NCBI GenBank assembly: GCA_017989885.1
Contig: JAGNPA010000107.1
Span: 1-6,534 of the forward strand
DNA length: 6,534 nt
Origin: Aquabacterium sp.
Lineage (GTDB): Bacteria; Pseudomonadota; Gammaproteobacteria; Burkholderiales; Burkholderiaceae_C
Direction of reading: 5' to 3'
Part shown: in pieces, positions 1 to 6,534 of the stretch
Layout of the letters: every line of letters begins with the position of its first letter
How positions within the stretch are numbered: the first letter of the stretch is position 1
Made by a program: the position numbers and the translations under genes
The notes under the pieces: model-generated
Seen by the model: only the letters and a program-made list of their open reading frames with translations
What the model was told of the DNA's origin: nothing
Databases searched by the model: none

Positions 1-2702
1 ACGACGGCAAGCCGGCCCTGGATCAGGTCAGCCTGTCCCTGCCCATGGGCAAGACCGTGGGTTTGGTGGGGCCCGATGGGGTCGGCAAGTCCACCTTGCT
101 CGCGCTCATGGCCGGGGTCAAGAAGCTGCAGTCCGGCCACCTGACCGTACTGGGCGGGGACGTGGCCGATGCCGCCTACCGGCGCGAGCTGGCCCCTCGG
201 GTGGCCTACATGCCCCAAGGCCTCGGGCGCAATCTGTACCGCTCGCTGTCCGTTTACGACAACATCGATTTCTCGGCGCGCCTCTTCGGGGTGCCACCCG
301 CAGAGCGCGACGCACGCATCCAGCGCCTCATGCGTGCCACCGCGCTCGATCCCTTCCATGCGCGTCCGGCGGGCAAGCTCTCGGGCGGCATGAAGCAAAA
401 GGTCTCACTGTGCGCGGCCCTCGTGCACAACCCCGACCTGCTCATTCTGGACGAGCCCACCACGGGCGTGGACCCCTTGTCACGCCGCCAGTTCTGGGCG
501 CTGGTCGAGAGCCTGCGCCTGGAGCGCCCGCACATGACGGTGCTGGTGGCCACCGCCTACATGGAAGAGGCCGAGCGCTTCGACCACCTCGTGGCCATGG
601 ACGAAGGCCGTGTGCTGGTGTGTGCGCCCACCATCGGCGTGCTGGAACAAACCCGCTCGGCCAGCCTGGAGGAGGCCTACATCAAACTCTCCCGCAAGGG
701 CGACACCGCACCCCTGCTGATCCCGCCTTTGCCCCCGCACGATGGCCCCCCGGCGATGGAAGCCGAAGGCCTGACCCGCCGCTTTGGCGATTTCGTGGCC
801 GCGCGCGACGTGACCTTCTGCATTCCTCGTGGTGAGATCTTCGGCTTCCTGGGCTCCAACGGTTGCGGCAAGACCACGACCATGAAGATGCTCACCGGTT
901 TGCTTGACATCACCGAGGGCTCGGCGCGCCTGCTGGGTAAACCGGTGGACGCGTCGGATCTGCGCACCCGCCTGCACATCGGCTACATGTCGCAGCTGTT
1001 CTCGCTGTACGAAGAGCTGTCCGTGCGCCAGAACCTGGTGCTGCACGCGCGCCTGTATCGCATGGACCCGGCCACGGCCACGCAGGCCATCGAAGCCTCG
1101 CTGGACACCTTCGAGCTGCGCCCCTATGCCGAGACCATGCCGGCCAGCCTGTCGCTGGGCATCCGCCAGCGCCTGCAACTGGCCGCCGCCTGTCTGCACA
1201 AGCCCGAAGTGCTGATCCTGGATGAGCCCACTTCTGGCGTGGACCCGGCCGCCCGCGACATGTTCTGGCGCCACATGATCCGCCTGTCGCGCGAGGAGGG
1301 CGTCACCCTGTTCGTGTCCACCCACTTCATGAACGAAGCGCAACGCTGCGACCGCATCTCCCTGATGCACCGCGGGCGCGTGCTGGCCGTGGGCAAGCCC
1401 GACGATCTGTGTGTCCAGCGTGGCTGCGAAACCCTGGAGCAGGCCTTCATCGACTACCTGGAAGCTGACCAGGAAGCCGAACACCTGCCGCACACCCCGA
1501 TCGAGGACGATCCGCTGGACCTGCCCCTGACCCCGCCGGCTGCCGAGACGAAGCAGCCGTCGGCCATCGCCTTGTGGTTCAGCCGCATGTGGGCCTTTGC
1601 CCAGCGCGAGGCCATGGAACTCCGCCATGACAGCATCCGTCTGGCCTTCGCCATCATCGGCCCCATCATCGTGCTGTGCGCGGCCACCTGGGGCCTGAGC
1701 TTCGATGTGGAGGACATCCGCTTCTCGGTGCTCGACCGCGACCAGAGCACCGACAGCCGTCGCTTTGTCGAACATTTCGCCGGCTCCACGCACTTTGTCG
1801 AGATGCCGCCGCTCAGCGACGCCAGCGAGATCGACGCGCAACTGCGCTCATCCCAGTCCTGGCTGGTGATCGACCTGCCGCCGGGCTTTGGGCGTGACCT
1901 GATCGGTCAGCGGCAGCCGGAAGTGGGCTTTTACGTCGATGGCGGCAGCCTGGTGCGGGCCGCGCACACGGTCAACTCGATCAAGGCCGTGTCCATCGAA
2001 CATGCCGTGCGCCTCGCCCAGGCCACGCCAGGGGCCGAGGTGCCCACCATGCCGATCACGGTGGCGCCCCGCATGGCCTACAACCCGTCGTACCAGAGCG
2101 TGTTTGTGTTCGGCCCCAGCAACCTCATGCTGGCCCTGACCCTGATTCCGGCCATGCTCACCGCCCTGGGCGTGGTGCGCGAAAAGGAAATGGGCACCAT
2201 GGTCAACCTGTACGCTTCACCGGGCGCCATCAGCGAGTTTCTGGTCGGCAAACAGCTGCCCTATGTGGCGCTGACCCTGCTGAGCTACCTCACCCTGGTG
2301 GCCGTGCTCATCTGGGGTCTGGGAGTGCCGCTCAAGGGCAGTTTCCTGGCGCTCACGCTGGGGGCCACGGCCTACGCCTTTGCCATCACCGCCATGGGCT
2401 TGCTGATCTCGGCCTTCGTGCAAACGCAGGTGGCCGCGCAGTTCCTCACCGCCATCCTGTGCGTGATCATCACCACCAACTTCGCGGGTGTGCTCAGCCC
2501 GGTCTCCACGCTCGACGGGGTCAACTTCTACATCGCCCAAGGCTTCCCGTCCTCCTGGTTCCAGAAGGTCAGCCTGGGCGTGTTCACCAAGAACTGGCAA
2601 GTGCAGTGGCACACCCTGGGCGTGGCCTGTGTGGTCATGATGGGTTTTTCGGTCGCCTACCTGACGGCAGCTCGCCTGTTCGTCAGCAAGCAGGAGCGTT
2701 GA
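1..2702 (+). CDS. rbbA: RbbA/YhiH-type ABC transporter, two ATPase domains fused to an ABC-2 permease domain (5' partial)
   Basis: The frame is open from base 3, and the 14 codons before the ATG at 45 encode the normal start of an ABC domain (DGKPALDQVSLSLP). That ATG is therefore internal and the true start lies upstream. Counting the ATG as residue 1, ATPase domain 1 has Walker A GPDGVGKST (9-17), signature LSGGM (112-116) and Walker B LLILDE (132-137), but Ala171 at the H-loop position. Domain 2 has Walker A GSNGCGKTT (270-278), a degenerate signature LSLGI (369-373), Walker B VLILDE (389-394) and H-loop His427. A Pro/Asp-rich linker (about 485-510) leads to an ABC-2 membrane domain: TM1 about 533-552, a soluble presumably periplasmic region to about 685, then about five further TM segments with the REKEMGT motif (712-718). 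The visible length, about 899 codons, is close to E. coli RbbA (911 as I recall). E. coli RbbA is known as a ribosome-bound ATPase; the neighbours here favour export by an inner-membrane complex. Substrate unknown. Confidence 0.93.
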   Translation, partial: DGKPALDQVSLSLPMGKTVGLVGPDGVGKSTLLALMAGVKKLQSGHLTVLGGDVADAAYRRELAPRVAYMPQGLGRNLYRSLSVYDNIDFSARLFGVPPAERDARIQRLMRATALDPFHARPAGKLSGGMKQKVSLCAALVHNPDLLILDEPTTGVDPLSRRQFWALVESLRLERPHMTVLVATAYMEEAERFDHLVAMDEGRVLVCAPTIGVLEQTRSASLEEAYIKLSRKGDTAPLLIPPLPPHDGPPAMEAEGLTRRFGDFVAARDVTFCIPRGEIFGFLGSNGCGKTTTMKMLTGLLDITEGSARLLGKPVDASDLRTRLHIGYMSQLFSLYEELSVRQNLVLHARLYRMDPATATQAIEASLDTFELRPYAETMPASLSLGIRQRLQLAAACLHKPEVLILDEPTSGVDPAARDMFWRHMIRLSREEGVTLFVSTHFMNEAQRCDRISLMHRGRVLAVGKPDDLCVQRGCETLEQAFIDYLEADQEAEHLPHTPIEDDPLDLPLTPPAAETKQPSAIALWFSRMWAFAQREAMELRHDSIRLAFAIIGPIIVLCAATWGLSFDVEDIRFSVLDRDQSTDSRRFVEHFAGSTHFVEMPPLSDASEIDAQLRSSQSWLVIDLPPGFGRDLIGQRQPEVGFYVDGGSLVRAAHTVNSIKAVSIEHAVRLAQATPGAEVPTMPITVAPRMAYNPSYQSVFVFGPSNLMLALTLIPAMLTALGVVREKEMGTMVNLYASPGAISEFLVGKQLPYVALTLLSYLTLVAVLIWGLGVPLKGSFLALTLGATAYAFAITAMGLLISAFVQTQVAAQFLTAILCVIITTNFAGVLSPVSTLDGVNFYIAQGFPSSWFQKVSLGVFTKNWQVQWHTLGVACVVMMGFSVAYLTAARLFVSKQER
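2692..2696 (+). promoter_or_regulatory. Ribosome binding site of the YhhJ-type permease gene
   Basis: AGGAG lies seven bases before the ATG at 2704, inside the last codons of the upstream ATPase gene. This supports the chosen start and suggests coupled translation of the two membrane subunits. Confidence 0.65.
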
Positions 2703-2703
2703 C

Positions 2704-3828
2704 ATGATCTGGTTCATCAACGTTTTCTATCTCAGCCTCAAAGAGCTGCGCTGCGTGCTGCGTGACCGCACCATGATGGGCGCCATCCTGATCTCCTTCA
2801 CGGTGGCCGTCTACGTGGTGGCCGTGGGCGCCAAGGCCGACGTCACCAACGTGACCATCGGCATCATCGACCACGACCAGTCTGGCCTGTCCCAGCGCAT
2901 CCGCGCCGCCTTGCAGATGCCCATGTTCCAGACGCCCGTCGATCTGACCCCGGAGACGGCGCAAGCGGCCATGGACGAAGGGCGCTATCTCTTCATCCTC
3001 GAGATCCCGCGGCAGTTCGAGGCCGACATCCACGGCCAGCGACCCACCACCGTGCAGTTGACGGTGGACGCCACCGCCATGGCCCAGGCCCAACTGGGCA
3101 TCGCCTACATCACCGAGATCGTTCTGAGTGAAACGCTCAGCGAGTTCAAGGTGGACGGTCTGGACAAGCGGATGCCGATGCGCCAGGTCATCCACGTGCT
3201 CTACAACCCCAACACCATCACCAGCTGGTTCACCTCGGTGATGCAGCTCATCAACAACGTGACCGTGTTGTCGGTGGTGCTGGTGGGCGCGGCGGTCATC
3301 CGCGAGCGCGAGCGCGGCACCATCGAACACCTGTTGGTGATGCCGGTGCGCCCCAGCGAGATCGCGGTCGCCAAGATCGTGGCCAACGGCCTGGTGATCC
3401 TGCTGGCGGTGGCCGTGTCGGTGCTGGCCATCATCGAAGGCGTGCTCGGCGTGCCGGTGGAGGGCTCGGTGATGCTGTTCCTGCTGGGCACCGGGCTCTA
3501 CCTGTTCTCGCTCACCGCGCTGGGCATCTTGCTCGCCACGGTGGCGTCGTCCATGCCGCAGTTCGGTCTGCTGGCGGTGCCGGTGTTTGTGGTCATGTAC
3601 ATGCTCTCGGGCTCGGCCACCCCGTTCGAGAACATGCCGATGTGGCTGCAGCACCTCATGCAACTGTCCCCCTCGACCCACTACGTTCAGCTCACCCAGG
3701 GCATCTTGTACCGGGCCGCCGGGGTGGACATCGTCTGGCCGCAGATGCTGGCCGTCGGTGGCATCGGCATCGCTTTCCTGGCGCTGGCGCTGATGCGCTT
3801 TCGCTCCATGCTGGCCCGTCAGGGCTGA
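2704..3828 (+). CDS. yhhJ: YhhJ-type ABC-2 transporter permease
   Basis: This 374-residue inner-membrane permease has the ABC-2 layout: a short cytoplasmic N-terminus, TM1 about 24-42, a large soluble and presumably periplasmic region (about 43-175), then about five TM segments (roughly 176-198, 226-248, 254-276, 283-303, 345-364). The motif RERERGTIEHLL (from residue 200) after TM2 is typical of ABC-2 exporters. It has no ATPase domain. The soluble region parallels that of the preceding protein (both begin with DV then a D.DQS stretch), so the two permease domains are homologous and probably pair. The ATG follows the upstream stop by one base and has a good AGGAG site, indicating translational coupling. 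In E. coli yhhJ likewise follows rbbA. Family assignment is strong; the transported substrate is unknown. Confidence 0.92.
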   Translation: MIWFINVFYLSLKELRCVLRDRTMMGAILISFTVAVYVVAVGAKADVTNVTIGIIDHDQSGLSQRIRAALQMPMFQTPVDLTPETAQAAMDEGRYLFILEIPRQFEADIHGQRPTTVQLTVDATAMAQAQLGIAYITEIVLSETLSEFKVDGLDKRMPMRQVIHVLYNPNTITSWFTSVMQLINNVTVLSVVLVGAAVIRERERGTIEHLLVMPVRPSEIAVAKIVANGLVILLAVAVSVLAIIEGVLGVPVEGSVMLFLLGTGLYLFSLTALGILLATVASSMPQFGLLAVPVFVVMYMLSGSATPFENMPMWLQHLMQLSPSTHYVQLTQGILYRAAGVDIVWPQMLAVGGIGIAFLALALMRFRSMLARQG

Positions 3829-3847
3829 ACCCCTCTTCTCGCTTTTT

Positions 3848-3851
3848 GGAG
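3848..3851 (+). promoter_or_regulatory. Ribosome binding site of the outer-membrane lipoprotein gene
   Basis: GGAG lies six bases before the ATG at 3858, within the 29-base gap after the permease gene. It decides the start of the lipoprotein gene and places a lipoprotein signal peptide at the N-terminus. Confidence 0.6.
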
Positions 3852-3857
3852 TGACAC

Positions 3858-5432
3858 ATGCGTGCTCATCGCAGTCTGGTGAACCGATCCGCCACCTTTC
3901 CCACCACCGTGCGTCTGCTCGCGGCGGCGGCCGTGACCTTGCTGGCCTCGGCCTGCACCACCGTGAAAGTCGACATGCCACCGCTGGCTGTGCAGGTGCC
4001 CGGGCAATTCGACTCTGTGGACCCGGCCACCGCGCAAGGCAGCGCCGACATCGCACAGTGGTGGAAGCAGCTCGACGACCCGGTGTTGAGCGGCTACATC
4101 GAAGAAGGCCTGCGCCAGAACGTCGATGTGCGCATCGCGCTGGCCCGCATCAAGGAGGCACGTGCCTTTCACGGCATGGCCGAATCGGCCTACTACCCCA
4201 CGGTTGACCTGGCCGCTGGGGCAGGGCGCTCTCGCGAAAGCGGGGCGGTGCCCACGCAGCTCGGCGGCTCGGCCGTTCCCGGCTGGCCGGGCAACATCCC
4301 CATTCCCCTGCCGGGCAACGTGACCCCCAATTTCCCGCAAAACGCCAGCATGCCGCTGGGCAACACCCACGCCTACGGCCTGGCGGCCACCTGGGAGGTG
4401 GACATCTTCGGCGCCCGCCATGCCGATGCCGAAATGGTGCATCAGCTCATTCTGGGCGCACACGAGCAGCAGCACGGCGCCCAGCTCATGGTGGCCGCCG
4501 ACATCGCCACCCGCTACTTCGAGGCGCGCGGCGTGGAAAAGCGCATGCGCATCGTCGAGCGGGCCATCTACGTGGCCGAGCGCGGCGTGAAGTACGCCCG
4601 AGGGCGCTTCCAGTCCGGGCAAACAGAGGCCGCCGATGTGGCCCGTGCCGAGATGTACCTGCGCGATGCCCAGTCCAAGGTCGAGCCCCTGAAGGCCTTG
4701 CTGGCCAGCCACCTGCGGCGCATCGCCGTGCTCATGGGCCAAACCCCGCAGAGCCTGACCGAACTGCCGCCGCAGCCACCCGGGGCCCAGCGTCCGCCCA
4801 GCCTGCCGGCCGTGTTGCCTGGCGATGTGCTGGCCCGCCGTCCCGACGTGCGCGGGGTGGAGCGCAAGGTGCGCTCTCAGGCGGCCAAAGTGGGCTCGGC
4901 CCGCGCCGAGCTGTTCCCCAAGTTCTACATCGGCCTGGGGGCCTCGGCGGGGCGCGCCCACCCCGACAACGTCGAAGGCTACAACTTCGGCACCCAGTCG
5001 CTGGGCGTGGGCCTGCGCCTGCCCATCTTCACGGCAGGGCGCATCCGCGCCAACATCGCGGCCAATGAAGCGCAGCTCGAAGGCGTGGCGCTCGAATATG
5101 AAAAGACGGTGCTGGGGGCCCTGGAAGACGTGGAGAACGTCTACACCGCTCACCGCGCCTTCACCTCACGCGTGGCCTACCTGACCCAGACGGCCGACCT
5201 CGCGCACCAGTTCGCGCGCGAACGCATGGCGCACTTTGGCGCTGGCCAGGCCTTGCTGCAAGCGGCGCTGGAAGCCCAGGCCGACGCGCTCAAGCGCGAA
5301 GACGAGGCCACGCAGGCCGAAATCGAGCTCAACACCCACACGGTGCTGCTCTACAAGGCCCTGGGTGGTGGGTGGACCCCTGCGCCGGCGCCCGCTGTTG
5401 CAGTGCCAACGGAGATCGCGATGGCGGAATGA
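3858..5432 (+). CDS. NodT-family outer-membrane efflux lipoprotein (RND/ABC outer-membrane factor type)
   Basis: This 524-residue protein is a TolC/OprM-like outer-membrane channel subunit, expected to act as a trimer that spans the outer membrane and reaches through the periplasm. The N-terminus is a lipoprotein signal: Arg-containing n-region, hydrophobic stretch from about residue 20, and lipobox LASAC with the lipid-bearing Cys at 33 (codon 3954-3956). The usual NodT features follow: WWKQLDDP near the start of the mature protein, two OEP repeats (about 70-290 and 300-505) with long Ala-, Glu- and Arg-rich helices, the hallmark RRPDV (327-331) opening repeat 2, and GRIRANI (394-400). Residues 130-169 form a Gly/Pro/Asn-rich stretch where the first extracellular loop belongs, and the C-terminal tail is Pro/Ala-rich. 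It lies 29 bases after the permease gene, so it probably serves as the exit duct of that transporter. NodT proteins also work with RND pumps; ABC pairing is inferred from the operon. Confidence 0.93.
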   Translation: MRAHRSLVNRSATFPTTVRLLAAAAVTLLASACTTVKVDMPPLAVQVPGQFDSVDPATAQGSADIAQWWKQLDDPVLSGYIEEGLRQNVDVRIALARIKEARAFHGMAESAYYPTVDLAAGAGRSRESGAVPTQLGGSAVPGWPGNIPIPLPGNVTPNFPQNASMPLGNTHAYGLAATWEVDIFGARHADAEMVHQLILGAHEQQHGAQLMVAADIATRYFEARGVEKRMRIVERAIYVAERGVKYARGRFQSGQTEAADVARAEMYLRDAQSKVEPLKALLASHLRRIAVLMGQTPQSLTELPPQPPGAQRPPSLPAVLPGDVLARRPDVRGVERKVRSQAAKVGSARAELFPKFYIGLGASAGRAHPDNVEGYNFGTQSLGVGLRLPIFTAGRIRANIAANEAQLEGVALEYEKTVLGALEDVENVYTAHRAFTSRVAYLTQTADLAHQFARERMAHFGAGQALLQAALEAQADALKREDEATQAEIELNTHTVLLYKALGGGWTPAPAPAVAVPTEIAMAE

Positions 5433-5445
5433 GTGGCGAGAGTGG

Positions 5446-5483
5446 GCTGAGCTGCGCGCGCTGGTCGCCGGGGGGCGCTCAGC
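5446..5483. terminator. Possible weak stem-loop between convergent genes
   Basis: GCTGAGC (5446-5452) can pair with GCTCAGC (5477-5483), giving a 7-bp stem around a GC-rich 24-base loop in the 56-base gap between the convergent lipoprotein gene and the small unknown gene. No T-run follows on either strand, so a classical intrinsic terminator is doubtful. It could be a bidirectional pause or Rho-assisted end, or a chance pairing in GC-rich DNA. Confidence 0.25.
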
Positions 5484-5488
5484 GTCGC

Positions 5489-5893
5489 TCAGTTCAAGCG
5501 GATGGCATCGCCATCCAGGTTGAACGGGATGAAGTTGTCAATCTGACCCACCTTGATGGCGTCGACCATGCCCTGCAGGTGCGACTGCGCATCCTCGGTC
5601 GATGGCGCGCGTGGCCCGATGCCGGACATCCCGGCCACGAACACCACCACCCAATCGTGGCCGAACTGTGCGGCCTCGCTCACCAGCTTGTCGAAACTGC
5701 CGATCTCAGCGGGCGTCTTGTCCACGCACATCAGGGGCGTCAACTCGCCACCGTGGCCGGCGTCAAACGCGGCTTTTTGCTCCGGGGTGGCGTCATCGGG
5801 CAGGCCGGCACCGGTAAACACCAGCAACAGGCGTTGGGCGTCGGGTTGCTGACGGGCGGCTTCCAGCAGGTCGTTGAAATGCGAAATGTTCAT
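5489..5893 (-). CDS. Conserved protein of unknown function, 134 aa
   Basis: The product is a small soluble protein with no signal peptide, membrane segment or catalytic motif that I recognise. It begins with a helix-like segment (2-18), then a hydrophobic strand RLLLVFTGAG (21-30), LPDDATPEQ (31-39), a segment around PLMCVDKTP (53-61) with the only cysteine at 56, a second hydrophobic strand WVVVFVAGMSG (81-91), and a C-terminal part ending in FIPFNLDG and IRLN. The pattern suggests a compact alpha/beta fold. From memory, similar proteins of about 130-140 residues occur in Burkholderiales and are often labelled 'ribonucleotide reductase subunit alpha'. That label is not supported here: the protein is far too short and shows no nucleotide-reductase motif. 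It is convergent with the efflux operon and on the same strand as the peptidase gene. No clear Shine-Dalgarno site precedes the ATG, though the N-terminus agrees with remembered homologues. Confidence 0.8.
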   Translation of the reverse strand: MNISHFNDLLEAARQQPDAQRLLLVFTGAGLPDDATPEQKAAFDAGHGGELTPLMCVDKTPAEIGSFDKLVSEAAQFGHDWVVVFVAGMSGIGPRAPSTEDAQSHLQGMVDAIKVGQIDNFIPFNLDGDAIRLN

Positions 5894-5899
5894 GGCGTC

Positions 5900-5942
5900 A
5901 AAAAGGGGGAGGGTTCTGCCCGCAGTCTAGCGAGCTTCCCCC
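5900..5942 (-). terminator. Candidate intrinsic terminator after the aminopeptidase gene
   Basis: On the minus strand GGGGGA (5942-5937) can pair with TCCCCC (5910-5905); a further G-C pair beyond an A-C mismatch could extend it. The stem is followed directly by TTTTT (5904-5900). The loop is about 26 bases, long for a terminator, but may fold internally (CTGC with GCAG). It sits about 40 bases after the aminopeptidase stop codon and ends six bases before the ATG of the next gene, so it could also influence that gene. Confidence 0.4.
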
Positions 5943-5979
5943 ATTCGGCCCATCGGTCAGATGAACGAGGGGCGCGCCA

Positions 5980-6534
5980 TCACAAGGGCTGGGTGCGGCG
6001 TTGCAGCCACGCCAGCGCATCCCCGGTCACCAGCGGGCTCAGCCGGCGCAGCACGTCCGCGTGGTAAGCGTTGAGCCACTGCACCTCGTCGTCGCGCAGC
6101 AGGCTGCGGTCGATGCAGTCGGTGTCGATGGGGCACAGGCTCAGTGTCTCGAACGCCAGATAGCGCCCATATTCGGGCGTGCCGGGCTCCGCATCGGGCA
6201 CGGCCGGCGTCACGGGCACATTCAACACCAGGTTCTCGATGCGGATGCCCCACTGGCCGGGTCGGTACAAGCCCGGCTCGATCGAGGTGATCATGCCCGG
6301 CAACATCGCCATGTCCGGCACCGGCACCGCCTTCGAAATCGACTGCGGCCCCTCGTGCACGTTCAGGAAGTAGCCCACGCCGTGGCCCGTGCCGTGGCCA
6401 AAGTCCAGCCCTTCGGCCCACAGGGGCGCACGCGCCACGGCATCGAGCATCGGGGCCAGCGTGCCTTGCGGAAAGCGCATCCGCGACAGACCCAGCGTGC
6501 CCTTGAGCACCAGGGTGTAGTCGCGCTTTTGCGC
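5980..6534 (-). CDS. Xaa-Pro aminopeptidase, M24B family, C-terminal part (5' end beyond window)
   Basis: The frame is open to the right edge (6534); the GTG at 6510-6508 is an internal Val codon, so the 184 codons seen are the C-terminal portion of a longer gene. The family removes an N-terminal residue preceding proline using two metal ions, usually manganese, in the cytoplasm. Visible active-site elements are HGTGHG (6396-6379), whose second His (6384-6382) is a metal ligand by comparison with human XPNPEP1; the catalytic-type His in NVHEGP (6357-6355); the metal-binding Glu in SIEPG (6279-6277); and the metal-binding Glu in IRIEN (6237-6235). The two Asp ligands lie outside the window. 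The C-terminal extension with AFETLSLCPIDT and WLNAYH is typical of the long, three-domain XPNPEP1-like type (about 600 residues), not of the shorter E. coli PepP. No inactivating change is seen. It has no evident functional link with the efflux operon. Confidence 0.93.
   Translation of the reverse strand, partial: AQKRDYTLVLKGTLGLSRMRFPQGTLAPMLDAVARAPLWAEGLDFGHGTGHGVGYFLNVHEGPQSISKAVPVPDMAMLPGMITSIEPGLYRPGQWGIRIENLVLNVPVTPAVPDAEPGTPEYGRYLAFETLSLCPIDTDCIDRSLLRDDEVQWLNAYHADVLRRLSPLVTGDALAWLQRRTQPL

Noticed and set aside
45..47. ATG at 45 as the true start of the RbbA-like gene.
   Set aside because: It falls inside the conserved beginning of the ABC domain, the frame is open to base 3 with matching family sequence, and no ribosome binding site precedes it.
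480..1841. Long open frame of 453 codons on the minus strand, opposite the ATPase gene.
   Set aside because: It is a mirror frame of a GC-rich gene: its His-, Gly- and Gln-rich translation has no domain, and the plus-strand frame carries complete ABC motifs.
2683..4056. Open frame of 457 codons on the minus strand, opposite the YhhJ-type permease gene.
   Set aside because: Its product is low-complexity and rich in His, Gln, Asp and Arg, as expected from reversed codons of a GC-rich gene. It covers a clear permease gene and both neighbouring gene boundaries.
3819..5153. Open frame of 444 codons on the minus strand, opposite the outer-membrane lipoprotein gene.
   Set aside because: Same compositional artefact; the opposite strand has a signal peptide, lipobox, ribosome binding site and NodT motifs.
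5372..6067. Plus-strand open frame of 231 codons across the small gene and the gap beside it.
   Set aside because: It overlaps the end of the lipoprotein gene, has no recognisable domain or good ribosome binding site, and runs opposite two better supported minus-strand genes.
6508..6510. GTG at 6510 as the start of the aminopeptidase gene.
   Set aside because: The frame continues to the window edge with typical family sequence (AQKRDYTLVLKG), and a start here would lose the two Asp metal ligands.

Overview
The window is GC-rich DNA (roughly two thirds G+C by eye) that is almost entirely coding. The codon use, the protein families and the small conserved protein at 5489-5893 point to a betaproteobacterium, most likely of the order Burkholderiales and perhaps the family Comamonadaceae. 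That placement is an inference from sequence style and remembered homologues, not from a search. No mobile element, CRISPR array, tRNA or rRNA is visible.

Left part (1-5432, plus strand): three tightly packed genes that look like one operon. The first, cut off at its 5' end by the window edge, is an RbbA/YhiH-type protein with two ABC ATPase domains followed by an ABC-2 permease domain. One base later comes a YhhJ-type ABC-2 permease, and 29 bases after that a NodT-type outer-membrane efflux lipoprotein. Together they would supply two ATPase domains, two homologous membrane domains and an outer-membrane channel. That is a nearly complete tripartite ABC exporter; the missing part, a HlyD-type periplasmic adaptor, would be expected just upstream of the window, as yhiI lies before rbbA in E. 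coli. The transported substrate cannot be read from the sequence.

Right part (5489-6534, minus strand): two genes convergent with the operon. One is a 134-residue conserved protein of unknown function. The other is the C-terminal part of a three-domain-type Xaa-Pro aminopeptidase (peptidase family M24B), whose N-terminus lies beyond the right edge. A GC-rich stem followed by five T residues sits between them and looks like an intrinsic terminator for the peptidase gene. It lies almost directly against the start codon of the small gene.

No strong case for a wholly new system emerges. The points most worth a second look are the asymmetric ATP sites of the RbbA-like protein, its pairing with a homologous permease and an outer-membrane channel, and the unknown small protein with its unusual leader.
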